Assembly (NCBI GenBank): GCA_002345205.1
Contig: DDVI01000071.1
Coordinates: forward strand, 1-44,622
Direction of reading: 5' to 3'
DNA: 44,622 nt
DNA from: Bdellovibrionaceae bacterium UBA2316
Lineage (GTDB): Bacteria > Bdellovibrionota > Bdellovibrionia > Bdellovibrionales > Bdellovibrionaceae
Every line of letters starts with the position of its first letter. The first letter of the stretch is position 1. The notes beneath the pieces were generated by a model. The model was not told where the DNA came from, ran no database searches, and saw only the letters and a program-made list of their open reading frames with translations. A program made the position numbers and the translations under genes. Positions 33,267 through 42,132 of this stretch are shown in pieces.

Positions 33267-33274
33267 TTTTCTAG

Positions 33275-34153
33275 ATGTCTGTCGTTTCGCTCTCTGACCT
33301 CACTCTTCAGCAAGTCGAGTCCGCATTTATTAACTCCGACTTCTTTAAAACTAAAAATGTGAATCCGCTTCTTTCTGATACCATTGTGGCTAATATATTT
33401 TTCGAGCCCAGCACGCGTACACGAATGAGTTTTGAAATGGCTACGATGAGACTCGGTGCCAAATCTATTTTGTTTAGTGGAAAAGCCGGAACAAGTTTAG
33501 AAAAAGACGAAACCTATATCGATACGTTGCTAAATATCGCAGCAATGAAACCCAATATTATGGTTATTCGTTGTGGAGACGACGTGGACCTTGAGGCTCT
33601 TAAAAAGCAAACCGATGTCCCTATTATTAATGCCGGTTGGGGCGCGCAGGGACATCCTTCGCAAGCTTTGTTGGATATTGCGACCTTAAGGTCAAAAGAC
33701 AAACATGTGGCTCATGAAAAAATATTGTTCGTGGGTGACATTAAACACTCCAGAGTGGTGTCGTCTCACTTGGAATTAGCCTCGATTTTAAAATATGAAA
33801 TCGCGTTTTGTGGGCCAGGTGCCTATATGCCGGCTAACTCTAAAGTTCCGGTATTTTCGTCTTTGAAAGACGGAATGGCTTGGGCAACGACGGTTATCTT
33901 TTTAAGATTTCAAAAAGAACGTCATCAGCCAAATGGTGAAACGATAAAAACTGAATCGTTTCAGCTGAACAAAGACACTTTAAAATTCCTGAAGAATGAC
34001 AGTTTGTTTTTGCATCCAGGCCCTGTAAACTGGGGAGTCGAAATGACGGAAGACGTGTTGAAAGACCCACGCTGTATGATTTTGGATCAAGTTAATCATG
34101 GCGTATATGTTAGAATGGCACTTATTTATCTTGTAGCAAAAGGTGAACTATGA
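33275..34153 (+). CDS. pyrB: Aspartate carbamoyltransferase catalytic chain
   Basis: The product has 292 residues, slightly short of the usual 305-310. The carbamoyl-phosphate loop FFEPSTRTRMSFE, the HPSQALLD motif and the C-terminal HPGPVNWGVEM are intact. It joins carbamoyl phosphate and aspartate, the first committed pyrimidine step. The stop overlaps the carA start (ATGA), so synthesis of its substrate is coupled to it. No pyrI regulatory subunit follows. Confidence 0.95.
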   Translation: MSVVSLSDLTLQQVESAFINSDFFKTKNVNPLLSDTIVANIFFEPSTRTRMSFEMATMRLGAKSILFSGKAGTSLEKDETYIDTLLNIAAMKPNIMVIRCGDDVDLEALKKQTDVPIINAGWGAQGHPSQALLDIATLRSKDKHVAHEKILFVGDIKHSRVVSSHLELASILKYEIAFCGPGAYMPANSKVPVFSSLKDGMAWATTVIFLRFQKERHQPNGETIKTESFQLNKDTLKFLKNDSLFLHPGPVNWGVEMTEDVLKDPRCMILDQVNHGVYVRMALIYLVAKGEL

Positions 34154-35250
34154 CGAAGGGATTTTTAGTTTTAGAAACGGGTGAGTGCTATGAAGGAAAT
34201 ATTTTAAATACTTCAAATGGAGCGCCCGATTTTGAACGCGCTGGCGAAGTGGTCTTCAATACCTCGAATACAGGTTACGAAGAAATCGCAACCGACCCTT
34301 CTTACTTTTCACAAATCATAGTAATGACCGCGCCTCAACAAGGAAATTACGGAATATCAAAAGACTTCTGGGAATCTAAAGACATTCATATTCAAGGCTT
34401 CATCGCGCTAGAAATTCAGCATTCTAATCGTGAAAACACATGGGTGGATCAGTTAAAAAAATACAAAGTTCCGATGTTGTCGGGGATCGATACGCGCGAT
34501 TTAACTATGCGCCTTCGCGGTGGTGGAACACCTTGGGGAGCGATCGTTGTTGCCGAAAATGCCTCACTGGCAAAAACGAAAGCCGATAAATTAATTCAAG
34601 CTAAACGCACGATCGATAAAGACTGGGTTTATGCCGTAAGTTCTAAAGACGGTGACGTAATCAGGGGTGAAAATGCATCAGGTCCAAAGGTCGCGATCCT
34701 TGATTTAGGAACTAAGCAAAATATCATTAGATTGACTCAGCAGTACGCTAAAGAAATTAAAGTATTCAATAGTCGTTCGACTGTCGATGAAATCAACGCC
34801 TATAATCCCCAGGCAATTTTGTTAACCAATGGTCCCGGTGACCCAGCCGACGTAAAAGTGGCTGCCGACACAACTCGTAGCTTTATTGGCAAGCGTCCGA
34901 TTTATGGTATCTGTATGGGACACCAAATCCTATGTTTAGCTTTAGGAGCGAAAACGTATAAACTTAAGTTCGGTCACCGTGGCAGCAATCATCCAATCAA
35001 AGATGAAGTGATCAATCGCATCTATGTATCCAGTCAGAATCATGGCTATGCTGTTGATCCGAAAACGTTACCAAGCGATGTTAAAATTACCCATACAAAT
35101 TTGAACGATCAAAGCGTGGCAGGGATTTACTCTAAAGAAAAAAACATTTTAGGGATCCAGTACCATCCCGAAGCGTGTCCAGGTCCGCATGAAGCTCAAG
35201 GCCTGTTTGGATTTTTCTTTGACGAGATGGTAGCGAATTTTAAATTCTAA
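34150..35250 (+). CDS. carA: Carbamoyl-phosphate synthase small (glutaminase) subunit
   Basis: The product has 366 residues. The N-terminal CarA domain (FNTSNTGYEEIATDPSY) is followed by a class I glutamine amidotransferase with the nucleophile elbow YGICMGHQILCLALG and the His/Glu pair in YHPEACPGPHEA. It releases ammonia from glutamine for CarB. It overlaps pyrB by 4 bases. A stable hairpin and an unrelated gene separate it from carB, which is normally adjacent. Confidence 0.95.
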   Translation: MTKGFLVLETGECYEGNILNTSNGAPDFERAGEVVFNTSNTGYEEIATDPSYFSQIIVMTAPQQGNYGISKDFWESKDIHIQGFIALEIQHSNRENTWVDQLKKYKVPMLSGIDTRDLTMRLRGGGTPWGAIVVAENASLAKTKADKLIQAKRTIDKDWVYAVSSKDGDVIRGENASGPKVAILDLGTKQNIIRLTQQYAKEIKVFNSRSTVDEINAYNPQAILLTNGPGDPADVKVAADTTRSFIGKRPIYGICMGHQILCLALGAKTYKLKFGHRGSNHPIKDEVINRIYVSSQNHGYAVDPKTLPSDVKITHTNLNDQSVAGIYSKEKNILGIQYHPEACPGPHEAQGLFGFFFDEMVANFKF

Positions 35251-35257
35251 TTTTTTA

Positions 35258-35278
35258 CCTGGCCAAGTAGTGGCCGGG
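35258..35278 (+). other. Hairpin between carA and the following gene
   Basis: CCTGGCCA (35258-35265) and TGGCCGGG (35271-35278) form an 8-bp stem with one G-T pair and a 5-base loop. It follows a T6 run rather than preceding one, so it does not look like an intrinsic terminator; it could stabilise or process the mRNA between carA and the downstream genes. Confidence 0.4.
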
Positions 35279-35299
35279 ATGTGAACGGAGTAAGGGATT

Positions 35300-35941
35300 A
35301 TGAACGATGTTGAAAAACTAATAGAAAAAATTTTAAACCATTTCGCGGGTCGTGATTTTACCGAAGAATTAGAAAAGGCAAAAAAAGAATTTTTTGATCA
35401 CGCAGTTATGGATCAAGATAGAAATGATCATTATGAACTTCGAATGAATCAGTTTTTCGATTGGTATTTTTTCTCTAGAAAATTGTCTAATTTTGGTCAG
35501 ACACCATTGGAAGCATGTTTATTGGTGCGTGAACTTCGTTTTGACGAAGATGAACTTTTGCTTCTAGCTGTTCTGAAGAAAAATGTTCATTCCCTTTTTG
35601 AATTTAACAAAATCAAAGGTAAAGACGTTTACATCAAAGATATTATAAAAAATAACAAAATTGTAGTTAAAGACTCAAACGTTCTATTTGGTTTTAATGA
35701 GGAAGAAATCTTTGAAGCGCGCTTGATTCAGCTTGATGGCCAGTGGCGCTTTCTAAAAGGATTTTGTTTTCATCCCTATTCTGTAAAGAAAATAATTTTA
35801 ACGGAAGTGAAAAAGTTCCGCAAGAACACGGATTTGGATCCAGAAAGTTTTATATTTCGTTTAATGAAGATGCGATACAAGTTTGAACAGTACAAACACG
35901 TAAAACCCGAGATGATTTATTCTCAAGAGGTTTTAGCTTAA
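35300..35941 (+). CDS. Unrecognised protein encoded between carA and carB
   Basis: The product has 213 residues, no signal peptide and no membrane helix, so it is probably cytoplasmic. It is rich in Phe, Lys, Glu and Asp. An N-terminal helical part (1-110) contains FFDWYFFSRKLSNFGQTPLE; a beta-rich middle (115-165) contains GKDVYIKDIIKNNKIVVKDS and FGFNEEEIFEARLIQLDGQW; a basic helix follows (KKIILTEVKKFRKN), then a C-terminal helix. I do not recognise a family or catalytic motif. It sits inside a pyr operon with its own ribosome binding site and is followed 14 bases later by carB, so it is co-transcribed, but that does not show a role in pyrimidine synthesis. Confidence 0.7.
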   Translation: MNDVEKLIEKILNHFAGRDFTEELEKAKKEFFDHAVMDQDRNDHYELRMNQFFDWYFFSRKLSNFGQTPLEACLLVRELRFDEDELLLLAVLKKNVHSLFEFNKIKGKDVYIKDIIKNNKIVVKDSNVLFGFNEEEIFEARLIQLDGQWRFLKGFCFHPYSVKKIILTEVKKFRKNTDLDPESFIFRLMKMRYKFEQYKHVKPEMIYSQEVLA

Positions 35942-35955
35942 AGCGAGGAAAAAAG

Positions 35956-38900
35956 ATGCCAAAAAAGACCAATCTAAAGAAAGTATTGATCTTAGGAAGT
36001 GGTCCCATCGTTATTGGGCAAGCATGCGAATTTGATTATTCAGGGACACAAGCCTGCAAAGCTATAATGAAAGAAGGCATCGAAGTCGTGTTGGTAAATT
36101 CAAATCCAGCGACAATCATGACCGATCCTGAAATCGCTACTAAAACCTATATTGAGCCACTAAAAGCCGAATTCGTGGAAAAGATTCTAGAAAAAGAACG
36201 CCCTCAAGCAATCATCCCCACCCTAGGTGGACAGACGGCTTTAAATTTAGCTCTTGAGTTACATGAAAAAGGCATTCTTAAGAAATGGAATGTTGAGCTT
36301 CTTGGTGCGACTCCGGATGTAATCAAAGCGGCCGAAGACCGCGAACTTTTCCGTGGAATTCTGGATAAAGTGGGCGCAAAATATCCACGCAGTTTTTTGG
36401 TGCGTACGTATGAGTATGGCTTAGAAGTAGCGACAGAATTAGGCTATCCGTTGATCTTGCGCCCGAACTACACGTTAGGTGGCGGGGGTGGGGGAATTGC
36501 CTATTCACCAGAAGAGTATCGATCCATGATCATTCAAGCCCTTCACGAATCGCCAACTAGCGAAGTATTAGTTGAAGAGAGCATCATTGGTTGGAAAGAG
36601 TTTGAACTTGAAGTCATGCGTGATCACAAAGGGACATTTGTCGTCGTATGTAATATAGAAAACGTCGATCCATGTGGTGTTCACACGGGCGATAGTATTA
36701 CCGTAGCACCGCAGATGACCTTAACCGATCAGCAGTATCAAGAAATGCGTGATGAAGCATACAAGATCATTAATTTGGTTGGAATCCAGACCGGCGGTGC
36801 TAACGTTCAGTTTGCAGTAGATCCTGTTACTGGACAGCGCGTGGTTATCGAAATGAATCCGCGCGTAAGTCGTTCATCCGCGCTAGCAAGTAAGGCGACA
36901 GGATTCCCGATAGCTAAAATCGCTGCGCTTTTAGCTATCGGGTATTCGCTCGATGAATTAAAAAATGATATCACGCGCTCTACACCATCAAGTTACGAGC
37001 CAGCATTAGACTACGTAGTAACGAAAATTCCTAGATTCGCATTTGAGAAATTCCAAGGATCGAAAGATTTATTAACGACACAAATGAAGAGTGTCGGTGA
37101 GGTCATGGGTATTGGGCGTACCTTTAAAGAGTCTCTAATGAAATCATTGCTATCGTTAGAGTTTCATCCGGAAGGAATTCCTGATGTTGCCTACACATCG
37201 GAACAATTGTCGTATCCAAACTCGCAACGTATTTGGGCCGTATTTCAAATTTTCCGTGATGGAAAGACGATTGAAGAGGTTCAGGATTTAACTCAAATCA
37301 ATCCTTGGTTCTTAGAACAAATCCAAGAGATCGTAACCTTTGAAAAGCGATTCAGCCAAGAATTTAAATTTGATGAAAACAAAAAAGAAGATTCATACCG
37401 TATTTTGCTTGAAGCCAAACGTATGGGTTTCTCGGATGCACGTATTGCTAAGCTGGTAGGTCGTAAAGACTCCGATATTCTGGCGCTTAGAAATAAATGG
37501 GATATGCATCCAAAATATAGCCGTGTAGATACGTGTGCGGCTGAATTTGAATCTAATACTCCGTATTTATATTCGTCTTACTGGTCGGCTAATTCAGAAT
37601 TACCTACATTTAATAAACCAATTGCCGTTATTGGCAGTGGGCCCAACAGAATCGGCCAGGGTATCGAATTTGATTACAGCTGCGTTCGCGGGGTAAAAGC
37701 GATTCAGCGAAATAATACACCCGTGATCATGATTAACTCGAATCCAGAGACCGTGTCCACAGATTACGATACGTCAGATTTACTATTCTTTGAACCCTTG
37801 ACCGCTGAAAGTGTGTCTGAAGTTCTCAGAGCTACAGGCGCGCAAGGATTTATTTCTCAGCTAGGTGGTCAAACTCCGATTAATATTACGAGCAAACTTT
37901 TAAAGAATGGTTTTAACTTACTTGGCTCGTCGATGGAAACGATTGACCTTGCCGAAGATCGCGGTTTATTCAGCGATATTTGTAAGAAAATCGGTTTACA
38001 GATTCCCAAATCAGCCATGGTAGGAAGTTATTCCCAAGCTTTAGAAGTACAAAATGATGTGGGTTTCCCAATGATCTGTCGTCCAAGTTTTGTATTGGGT
38101 GGCCGCCGTATGGAAGTGCTGGAAAATCCTGAAGAATTAAAATCATATTTTGAACGTCATAAAGATTTTATATCCGATGAAAAGCCGTGTTTGATGGATC
38201 AATTCCTAGAAGGCGCATTGGAAGTCGACGTGGATATCGTTCGCGGTAAAGACTGGATGCTTGTCGGTGGTATTATTGAACATATCGAAGCCGCGGGTGT
38301 TCATTCGGGTGACAGTATGGGCGTGATTCCTCCGCAACGTTTGAAAGACTCAACTTGTGATAAAATCGAAGAGCTTTCACGTATTTTGGCAGAGGAAATC
38401 AAAATCGTTGGATTTATGAATTTACAGATGGCGATCAAGAATGACGTTATCTATGTGCTTGAAGCGAATCCAAGAAGTTCCCGTTCGGTTCCGTTTATTG
38501 CCAAAGCTACCGGTATCCCTTTAGTTGATTTAGGTGTAGAAGCGATTTTAGGTAAATCAAAAAAGGAACTGAACTTGGATAAATACAACTGGCGTAATAT
38601 TAAAAACGTGTGTGTAAAAGGCGTGGTATTTCCATTTAAGAAATTCTCGGAATCAGATTCTATCCTTGGACCAGAAATGAAATCGACGGGTGAGTCGATG
38701 GGACGAGGAAGCGATTATTCCGAAGCGTTAATGAAAGCGTTTATCTCGAGTCATGTAAAGTTGCCTTCAAAAGGTGAAGTGTTTTTCTCGTTACGTGAAA
38801 AAGATAAAGACCTATTGTTGCCGATTGCCCGCGAAATTAAAAACATGGGTTATCAATTATCTGCGACAACCGGAACGGCGGCCTATTTTAACGAACGCGG

Positions 38901-39150
38901 GTTAGAGTGCACGTCTTTAAGAAAAGTCCACGAAGGCCGTCCTCACTGCGTGGATCACATCCGCAAAGGCAATGTATCCCTTGTTATCAATACAACAACA
39001 GGACGTAAGGCGATTGAAGCAAGTTTTGATATCCGACGCGCATGTATTGACTATAGTATTCCATGTATCACTGAAAGTGATGCGAGCGTGGCATTTTTGA
39101 TTGCGCTTAAGAAACGAAACGAAGGATCGTTTGATGTTACAAGTTTATAG
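35956..39150 (+). CDS. carB: Carbamoyl-phosphate synthase large subunit
   Basis: The product has 1064 residues, full length. It has two homologous ATP-grasp halves: the first opens with LILGSGPIVIGQACEFDYSG, the second with AVIGSGPNRIGQGIEFDYSC near residue 555. ATP-binding glycine loops (YTLGGGGGGIAYS and VLGGRRMEVLEN) and EMNPRVSRSSALASKATG / EANPRSSRSVPFIAKATG are present. The C-terminal MGS-like allosteric domain begins near 940 (MGYQLSATTGTAAYFNERGL). It makes carbamoyl phosphate from bicarbonate, ammonia and two ATP. GAGG upstream of ATG 35956 gives the ribosome binding site. Its last 17 bases overlap the next gene. Confidence 0.96.
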   Translation: MPKKTNLKKVLILGSGPIVIGQACEFDYSGTQACKAIMKEGIEVVLVNSNPATIMTDPEIATKTYIEPLKAEFVEKILEKERPQAIIPTLGGQTALNLALELHEKGILKKWNVELLGATPDVIKAAEDRELFRGILDKVGAKYPRSFLVRTYEYGLEVATELGYPLILRPNYTLGGGGGGIAYSPEEYRSMIIQALHESPTSEVLVEESIIGWKEFELEVMRDHKGTFVVVCNIENVDPCGVHTGDSITVAPQMTLTDQQYQEMRDEAYKIINLVGIQTGGANVQFAVDPVTGQRVVIEMNPRVSRSSALASKATGFPIAKIAALLAIGYSLDELKNDITRSTPSSYEPALDYVVTKIPRFAFEKFQGSKDLLTTQMKSVGEVMGIGRTFKESLMKSLLSLEFHPEGIPDVAYTSEQLSYPNSQRIWAVFQIFRDGKTIEEVQDLTQINPWFLEQIQEIVTFEKRFSQEFKFDENKKEDSYRILLEAKRMGFSDARIAKLVGRKDSDILALRNKWDMHPKYSRVDTCAAEFESNTPYLYSSYWSANSELPTFNKPIAVIGSGPNRIGQGIEFDYSCVRGVKAIQRNNTPVIMINSNPETVSTDYDTSDLLFFEPLTAESVSEVLRATGAQGFISQLGGQTPINITSKLLKNGFNLLGSSMETIDLAEDRGLFSDICKKIGLQIPKSAMVGSYSQALEVQNDVGFPMICRPSFVLGGRRMEVLENPEELKSYFERHKDFISDEKPCLMDQFLEGALEVDVDIVRGKDWMLVGGIIEHIEAAGVHSGDSMGVIPPQRLKDSTCDKIEELSRILAEEIKIVGFMNLQMAIKNDVIYVLEANPRSSRSVPFIAKATGIPLVDLGVEAILGKSKKELNLDKYNWRNIKNVCVKGVVFPFKKFSESDSILGPEMKSTGESMGRGSDYSEALMKAFISSHVKLPSKGEVFFSLREKDKDLLLPIAREIKNMGYQLSATTGTAAYFNERGLECTSLRKVHEGRPHCVDHIRKGNVSLVINTTTGRKAIEASFDIRRACIDYSIPCITESDASVAFLIALKKRNEGSFDVTSL

Positions 39151-40015
39151 AAACCTAGTATTAGTTTTTGTGCTCTCAATATCATTGTGGGTTACGGCGG
39201 CGGAACGGCCAGAAGAAATCACAATCGGAGTTATTCCCGGCGGCAATCCAGCGCAAATTAAACAGCAAGGGGTTGCGTTAGCTCAGGAACTTCAAGAGAT
39301 TATTAAAATTAAAACTAATATCTATATTTCTAAAGACTACAATACGCTGATTGAGGCGATGAAAGAAAAGAAGGTGGACTTTGCTTTTTTAACTGCACTT
39401 TCTTTTGTTTATGCCGAAAAAACAGCGCAAGCGAAAGTTTTACTTAAAAAAGTGTATCAAGAGCCCTTTTACTATGCGGCTATCGTATCATTGAGTAACA
39501 GTAAAATAGAACGATTTGTGGATTTAAAGGGAAAAAAAATAGCGTATGTTGATAGTAAATCGACTTCGGGTTATTTGTACCCTAAAGCCCACTTAAAAAA
39601 GATGAATTTTTTAGATTCTGATTTTAAACAGATTGTATTTTCGGGAAACCATTCGCAATCGATAAAGTTACTTGAAGAGGGAAAAGTCGATGTCGTAGCG
39701 GTTTTTAGTGACGATGCTAAAGGAAATGCCGGTGCATGGACTAAGTTTGGTGCCCTGGATAAGAAAAAGTATAAAATATTGTGGATCAGTGAGCCCGTTC
39801 CGTCCGATCCATTTACTGTTCGCCAAGGCTTTTATGATAAATACCCTAATACCGCTCATCATGTGATGGTAGGGATAATTGATATTTTCGAAAAGCCAGA
39901 AAACAAAGAAAAATATATAGATATTCTGGGTAGTAAGACATTGATGCCGGCCACTAGTCGTCAATATGATCCAGTTCGCGACGTAATTAAGAATTTGAAT
40001 ATTCAAATCAATTAG
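39134..40015 (+). CDS. PhnD-like periplasmic substrate-binding protein
   Basis: I use ATG 39134 (293 residues): GAAGGA lies seven bases upstream, and it gives a proper signal peptide ending near VTAAE (residues 19-23). An ATG at 39101 would add 11 charged residues. The domain is the phosphate/phosphonate-binding (PhnD/SsuA-like) type: ITIGVIPGGNPAQIKQQG, DFAFLTALSFVYAEK, FVDLKGKKIAYVDSKSTSGY with a following LYPKA, and SEPVPSDPFTVRQG. Such proteins bind phosphonates, phosphite or other small anions, and some act in signalling instead of transport. The two ABC genes that follow are of the ABC-2 exporter type, not PhnC/PhnE, so a normal uptake system is not formed here. Confidence 0.75.
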   Translation: MLQVYRNLVLVFVLSISLWVTAAERPEEITIGVIPGGNPAQIKQQGVALAQELQEIIKIKTNIYISKDYNTLIEAMKEKKVDFAFLTALSFVYAEKTAQAKVLLKKVYQEPFYYAAIVSLSNSKIERFVDLKGKKIAYVDSKSTSGYLYPKAHLKKMNFLDSDFKQIVFSGNHSQSIKLLEEGKVDVVAVFSDDAKGNAGAWTKFGALDKKKYKILWISEPVPSDPFTVRQGFYDKYPNTAHHVMVGIIDIFEKPENKEKYIDILGSKTLMPATSRQYDPVRDVIKNLNIQIN

Positions 40016-40022
40016 TTATACT
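39995..40022 (+). promoter_or_regulatory. Promoter for the ABC-2 exporter genes, predicted leaderless
   Basis: TTGAAT (39995-40000), a 16-base spacer and TATACT (40017-40022) end seven bases before ATG 40030. The -35 and part of the spacer lie in the last codons of the PhnD-like gene. There is no ribosome binding site in TTGTCCC between the -10 box and the ATG. Confidence 0.5.
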
Positions 40023-40029
40023 TTGTCCC

Positions 40030-40782
40030 ATGGACACGATTGAAAATGCTATCCAAGTCAGAAATTTAAATAAATCGTTTAAAAAATCATTCTACGAAAA
40101 AAAGAAACAGGTATTAAACAATGTTTCTTTTGACGTTCCTAAGAATAAAACAACCGGATTTGTTGGCAATAACGGTTCTGGCAAGACAACTAGCCTGAAA
40201 TGCATTTTTGAATTTATTTTCAAAGATTCAGGGGAAGTATTGTTTTTCAATGAAAAGATGAATCCAAAGATTCGAAAAAAGATCGGATATTTACCAGAAC
40301 GTCCTTATTTATACGAATTTTTAACGGCGGAAGAGTTTTTGAAGTTCCATTTAAAATTAAGTGGCATTTCGTTAGCGAATGAAAATGTGAATACTTTAAT
40401 TGATGAGACGTTAAATAAAGTAGGATTGTTAGAGGCGAAAAAGAAAGCCCTTCGCAGTTTTTCTAAAGGAATGCTTCAGCGTGCCGGGTTGGCGCAGGCA
40501 TTAGTTCATAAGCCAGAGATATTAATCTTAGATGAGCCGATGTCAGGGTTAGATCCAGACGGACGATTAATGGTGAAAGATATTTTGAAAGAGGAAAAGA
40601 AGAAGGGAATCACGATCTTTTTTAGTAGTCACTTATTGCAGGATATGGAAGAGCTTTGTGATCATCTAGTCGCTATTCATCACGGCGAAATTATATATAA
40701 TGCTGATTTAAAATCATTTATGAATCAATATCCATCATTAGAGGAAGCCTTCCGAAATAAACAAAAGGAGGCGCGTAAATGA
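40030..40782 (+). CDS. ABC-2 type transporter ATP-binding protein
   Basis: The product has 250 residues. Walker A is GNNGSGKTT, the signature is FSKGMLQRAGLAQAL (in place of LSGGQ), Walker B is ILILDEPMSGLDP, and the H-loop is FFSSHLLQDM. The sequence style (YLPERPYLYEFLTAEEFLKF) is that of ABC-2 exporters such as NosF, CcmA and GldA rather than import ATPases. It has its own predicted promoter and overlaps the permease gene by 4 bases. The substrate is unknown. Confidence 0.85.
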   Translation: MDTIENAIQVRNLNKSFKKSFYEKKKQVLNNVSFDVPKNKTTGFVGNNGSGKTTSLKCIFEFIFKDSGEVLFFNEKMNPKIRKKIGYLPERPYLYEFLTAEEFLKFHLKLSGISLANENVNTLIDETLNKVGLLEAKKKALRSFSKGMLQRAGLAQALVHKPEILILDEPMSGLDPDGRLMVKDILKEEKKKGITIFFSSHLLQDMEELCDHLVAIHHGEIIYNADLKSFMNQYPSLEEAFRNKQKEARK

Positions 40783-41549
40783 AATCTATTCTGACTATTG
40801 CCCAAACCACATTTCGCGAGTTGGTCCGCGAAAAAATGTTTATAATTATTTTCTTTTTAGCAATTGCGTTGCTTCTTTTCAGTGTCGCTCTTAGTAATTT
40901 ATCTATTTGGGAATTTCAAAGAATTCTTTCTGATTTTTCACTGGCTTCGATGGAAATCGCTGGTTTGGGAATTGCGCTTTTTTCGGGTTCATTCATGATC
41001 TTTAAAGAAATTGAAAAGCAAACCTGCCTGTTGTTGTTATCCAAGCCCATTAGTCGAAGCGAATTCATCGTCGGCAAATTTGTAGGTCTTAGCGCATTGA
41101 TTTTGGTTACATTAGTGGCTTTGACGGCTCTTCTGAATTTTATTTTGCTGGAACCAAATTTTATAGGGAATTCAATTTTAATCTTGATTAATATCTATCT
41201 TAAAATCTTAGTAGTTTTGGCGCTAGTTTTTTTGCTTTCGGTGTACATTCGTCCCGTCATCAGTTTGCTGTTCGGTCTTAGCTTTTACTTCTATGGCCAT
41301 GGAATAAATAGCGTAGAGTTCTTGATAAAGAAAACACGCGACGAGAACTTGATTGCGCTTCAAAAAATTTTGGAAGCAGTAAGTCCTCAGTTTTTTAGAT
41401 TTAACTGGAAAAACTATTATTTTTTAAAAGACGCACCAGACTTGGGTGATGTCGGCATTATGATAGGTTACTTTTTGATCTGGATCGTTTTTCTTTTGGT
41501 TTTGGCCGTTCGAGGTTTTAACAGACGGGACATCGTAATAAATAGTTAG
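40779..41549 (+). CDS. ABC-2 type permease (NosY-like)
   Basis: The product has 256 residues with six predicted membrane helices (about 20-42, 58-78, 104-128, 131-155, 158-178 and 228-248). FRELVREKMFIIIFF at the start and LLSKPISRSEFIVGKFVGLS between helices 2 and 3 are typical of NosY/ABC-2 membrane subunits; the latter is the coupling region. It forms a half-transporter pair with the preceding ATPase. It ends only 12 bases from the convergent lipoprotein gene, and no terminator is visible between them. Confidence 0.82.
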   Translation: MKSILTIAQTTFRELVREKMFIIIFFLAIALLLFSVALSNLSIWEFQRILSDFSLASMEIAGLGIALFSGSFMIFKEIEKQTCLLLLSKPISRSEFIVGKFVGLSALILVTLVALTALLNFILLEPNFIGNSILILINIYLKILVVLALVFLLSVYIRPVISLLFGLSFYFYGHGINSVEFLIKKTRDENLIALQKILEAVSPQFFRFNWKNYYFLKDAPDLGDVGIMIGYFLIWIVFLLVLAVRGFNRRDIVINS

Positions 41550-41561
41550 TTTTGCATCCGA

Positions 41562-42101
41562 CTATTTCGGCTGAGGGTCACAGAAATTGATATTCTCAGC
41601 TACAATGGCCCTGCATTGATCAGATTTACATTTTATAGGAGTTTGATCTAGCCAGGCTTTGCAATCTTCATTTGCGCAGACAGCAGAATCTTGATTCACC
41701 ATAGACTGGCAAACTTTGTCACTGGCTTTACATTTTTCAGTTCGATTATCCACAATAGCTTTACAGACTTCGTCAGTGCATAACTCAGAACGTTCGGTAA
41801 TAAAGGCTTTGCAGTTTTGGTCTGTGCAACGAAATTCTTGTTCATTTAATAAAGCCTTGCACGTGTCAGACTTGCATAGAGCGACGCTTTGCTGGGCGTA
41901 GCCTTTACAATCTTGTCGATCCAATTCACCTAAGCCGCCGTTGCGGATAAGATAATACTTTAAATAATTGGTTACTGGCTTAGTCGTGTTTGTTGGTGCT
42001 TGTACGCTGCTTGGAATGCGTGCGACCTTGTCTTTTAAAAACGCACAACTTGAAAGTATTAGGGACAAACCAACAAGCCCACTCAATAAAATTCGTTTCA
42101 T
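41562..42101 (-). CDS. Lipoprotein of seven 16-residue cysteine repeats, unknown function
   Basis: The product has 179 residues. Residues 1-18 are a lipoprotein signal, with the lipobox LSSC and lipidated Cys-19. After a Thr/Pro-rich tether (20-60), 14 cysteines at 65, 76, 81, 92, 97, 108, 113, 124, 131, 142, 147, 158, 163 and 174 alternate in spacing 11, 5, 11, 5; one gap is 7. The unit is about CKxDxCKAxxxxxxxxC with acidic and polar filling. The even count suggests seven disulfides or a metal-binding array. I do not recognise the family. It is divergent from pilD across only 31 bases. Position next to pilus genes does not prove a shared role. Confidence 0.75.
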   Translation of the reverse strand: MKRILLSGLVGLSLILSSCAFLKDKVARIPSSVQAPTNTTKPVTNYLKYYLIRNGGLGELDRQDCKGYAQQSVALCKSDTCKALLNEQEFRCTDQNCKAFITERSELCTDEVCKAIVDNRTEKCKASDKVCQSMVNQDSAVCANEDCKAWLDQTPIKCKSDQCRAIVAENINFCDPQPK

Positions 42102-42120
42102 ATTTATTAGGATACATGTT

Positions 42121-42126
42121 TATAAT
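42121..42126 (+). promoter_or_regulatory. -10 box for pilD, predicted leaderless
   Basis: A consensus TATAAT lies six bases before ATG 42133. The -35 is weak (TTCATA about 18 bases upstream, inside the divergent lipoprotein gene's first codons). On the other strand a TATCCT about seven bases before the lipoprotein ATG could be its own -10 box, so two promoters would interlock in 31 bases. Confidence 0.45.
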
Positions 42127-42132
42127 CGAAAA

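Noticed and set aside
39134..41549. Phosphonate ABC importer
   Set aside because: The permease and ATPase are ABC-2 exporter types, not PhnE/PhnC.
41968..42132. Upstream extension of the pilD frame
   Set aside because: It would be antisense to the lipoprotein signal region and would cover a consensus -10 box; homologous PilD proteins start near ATG 42133.
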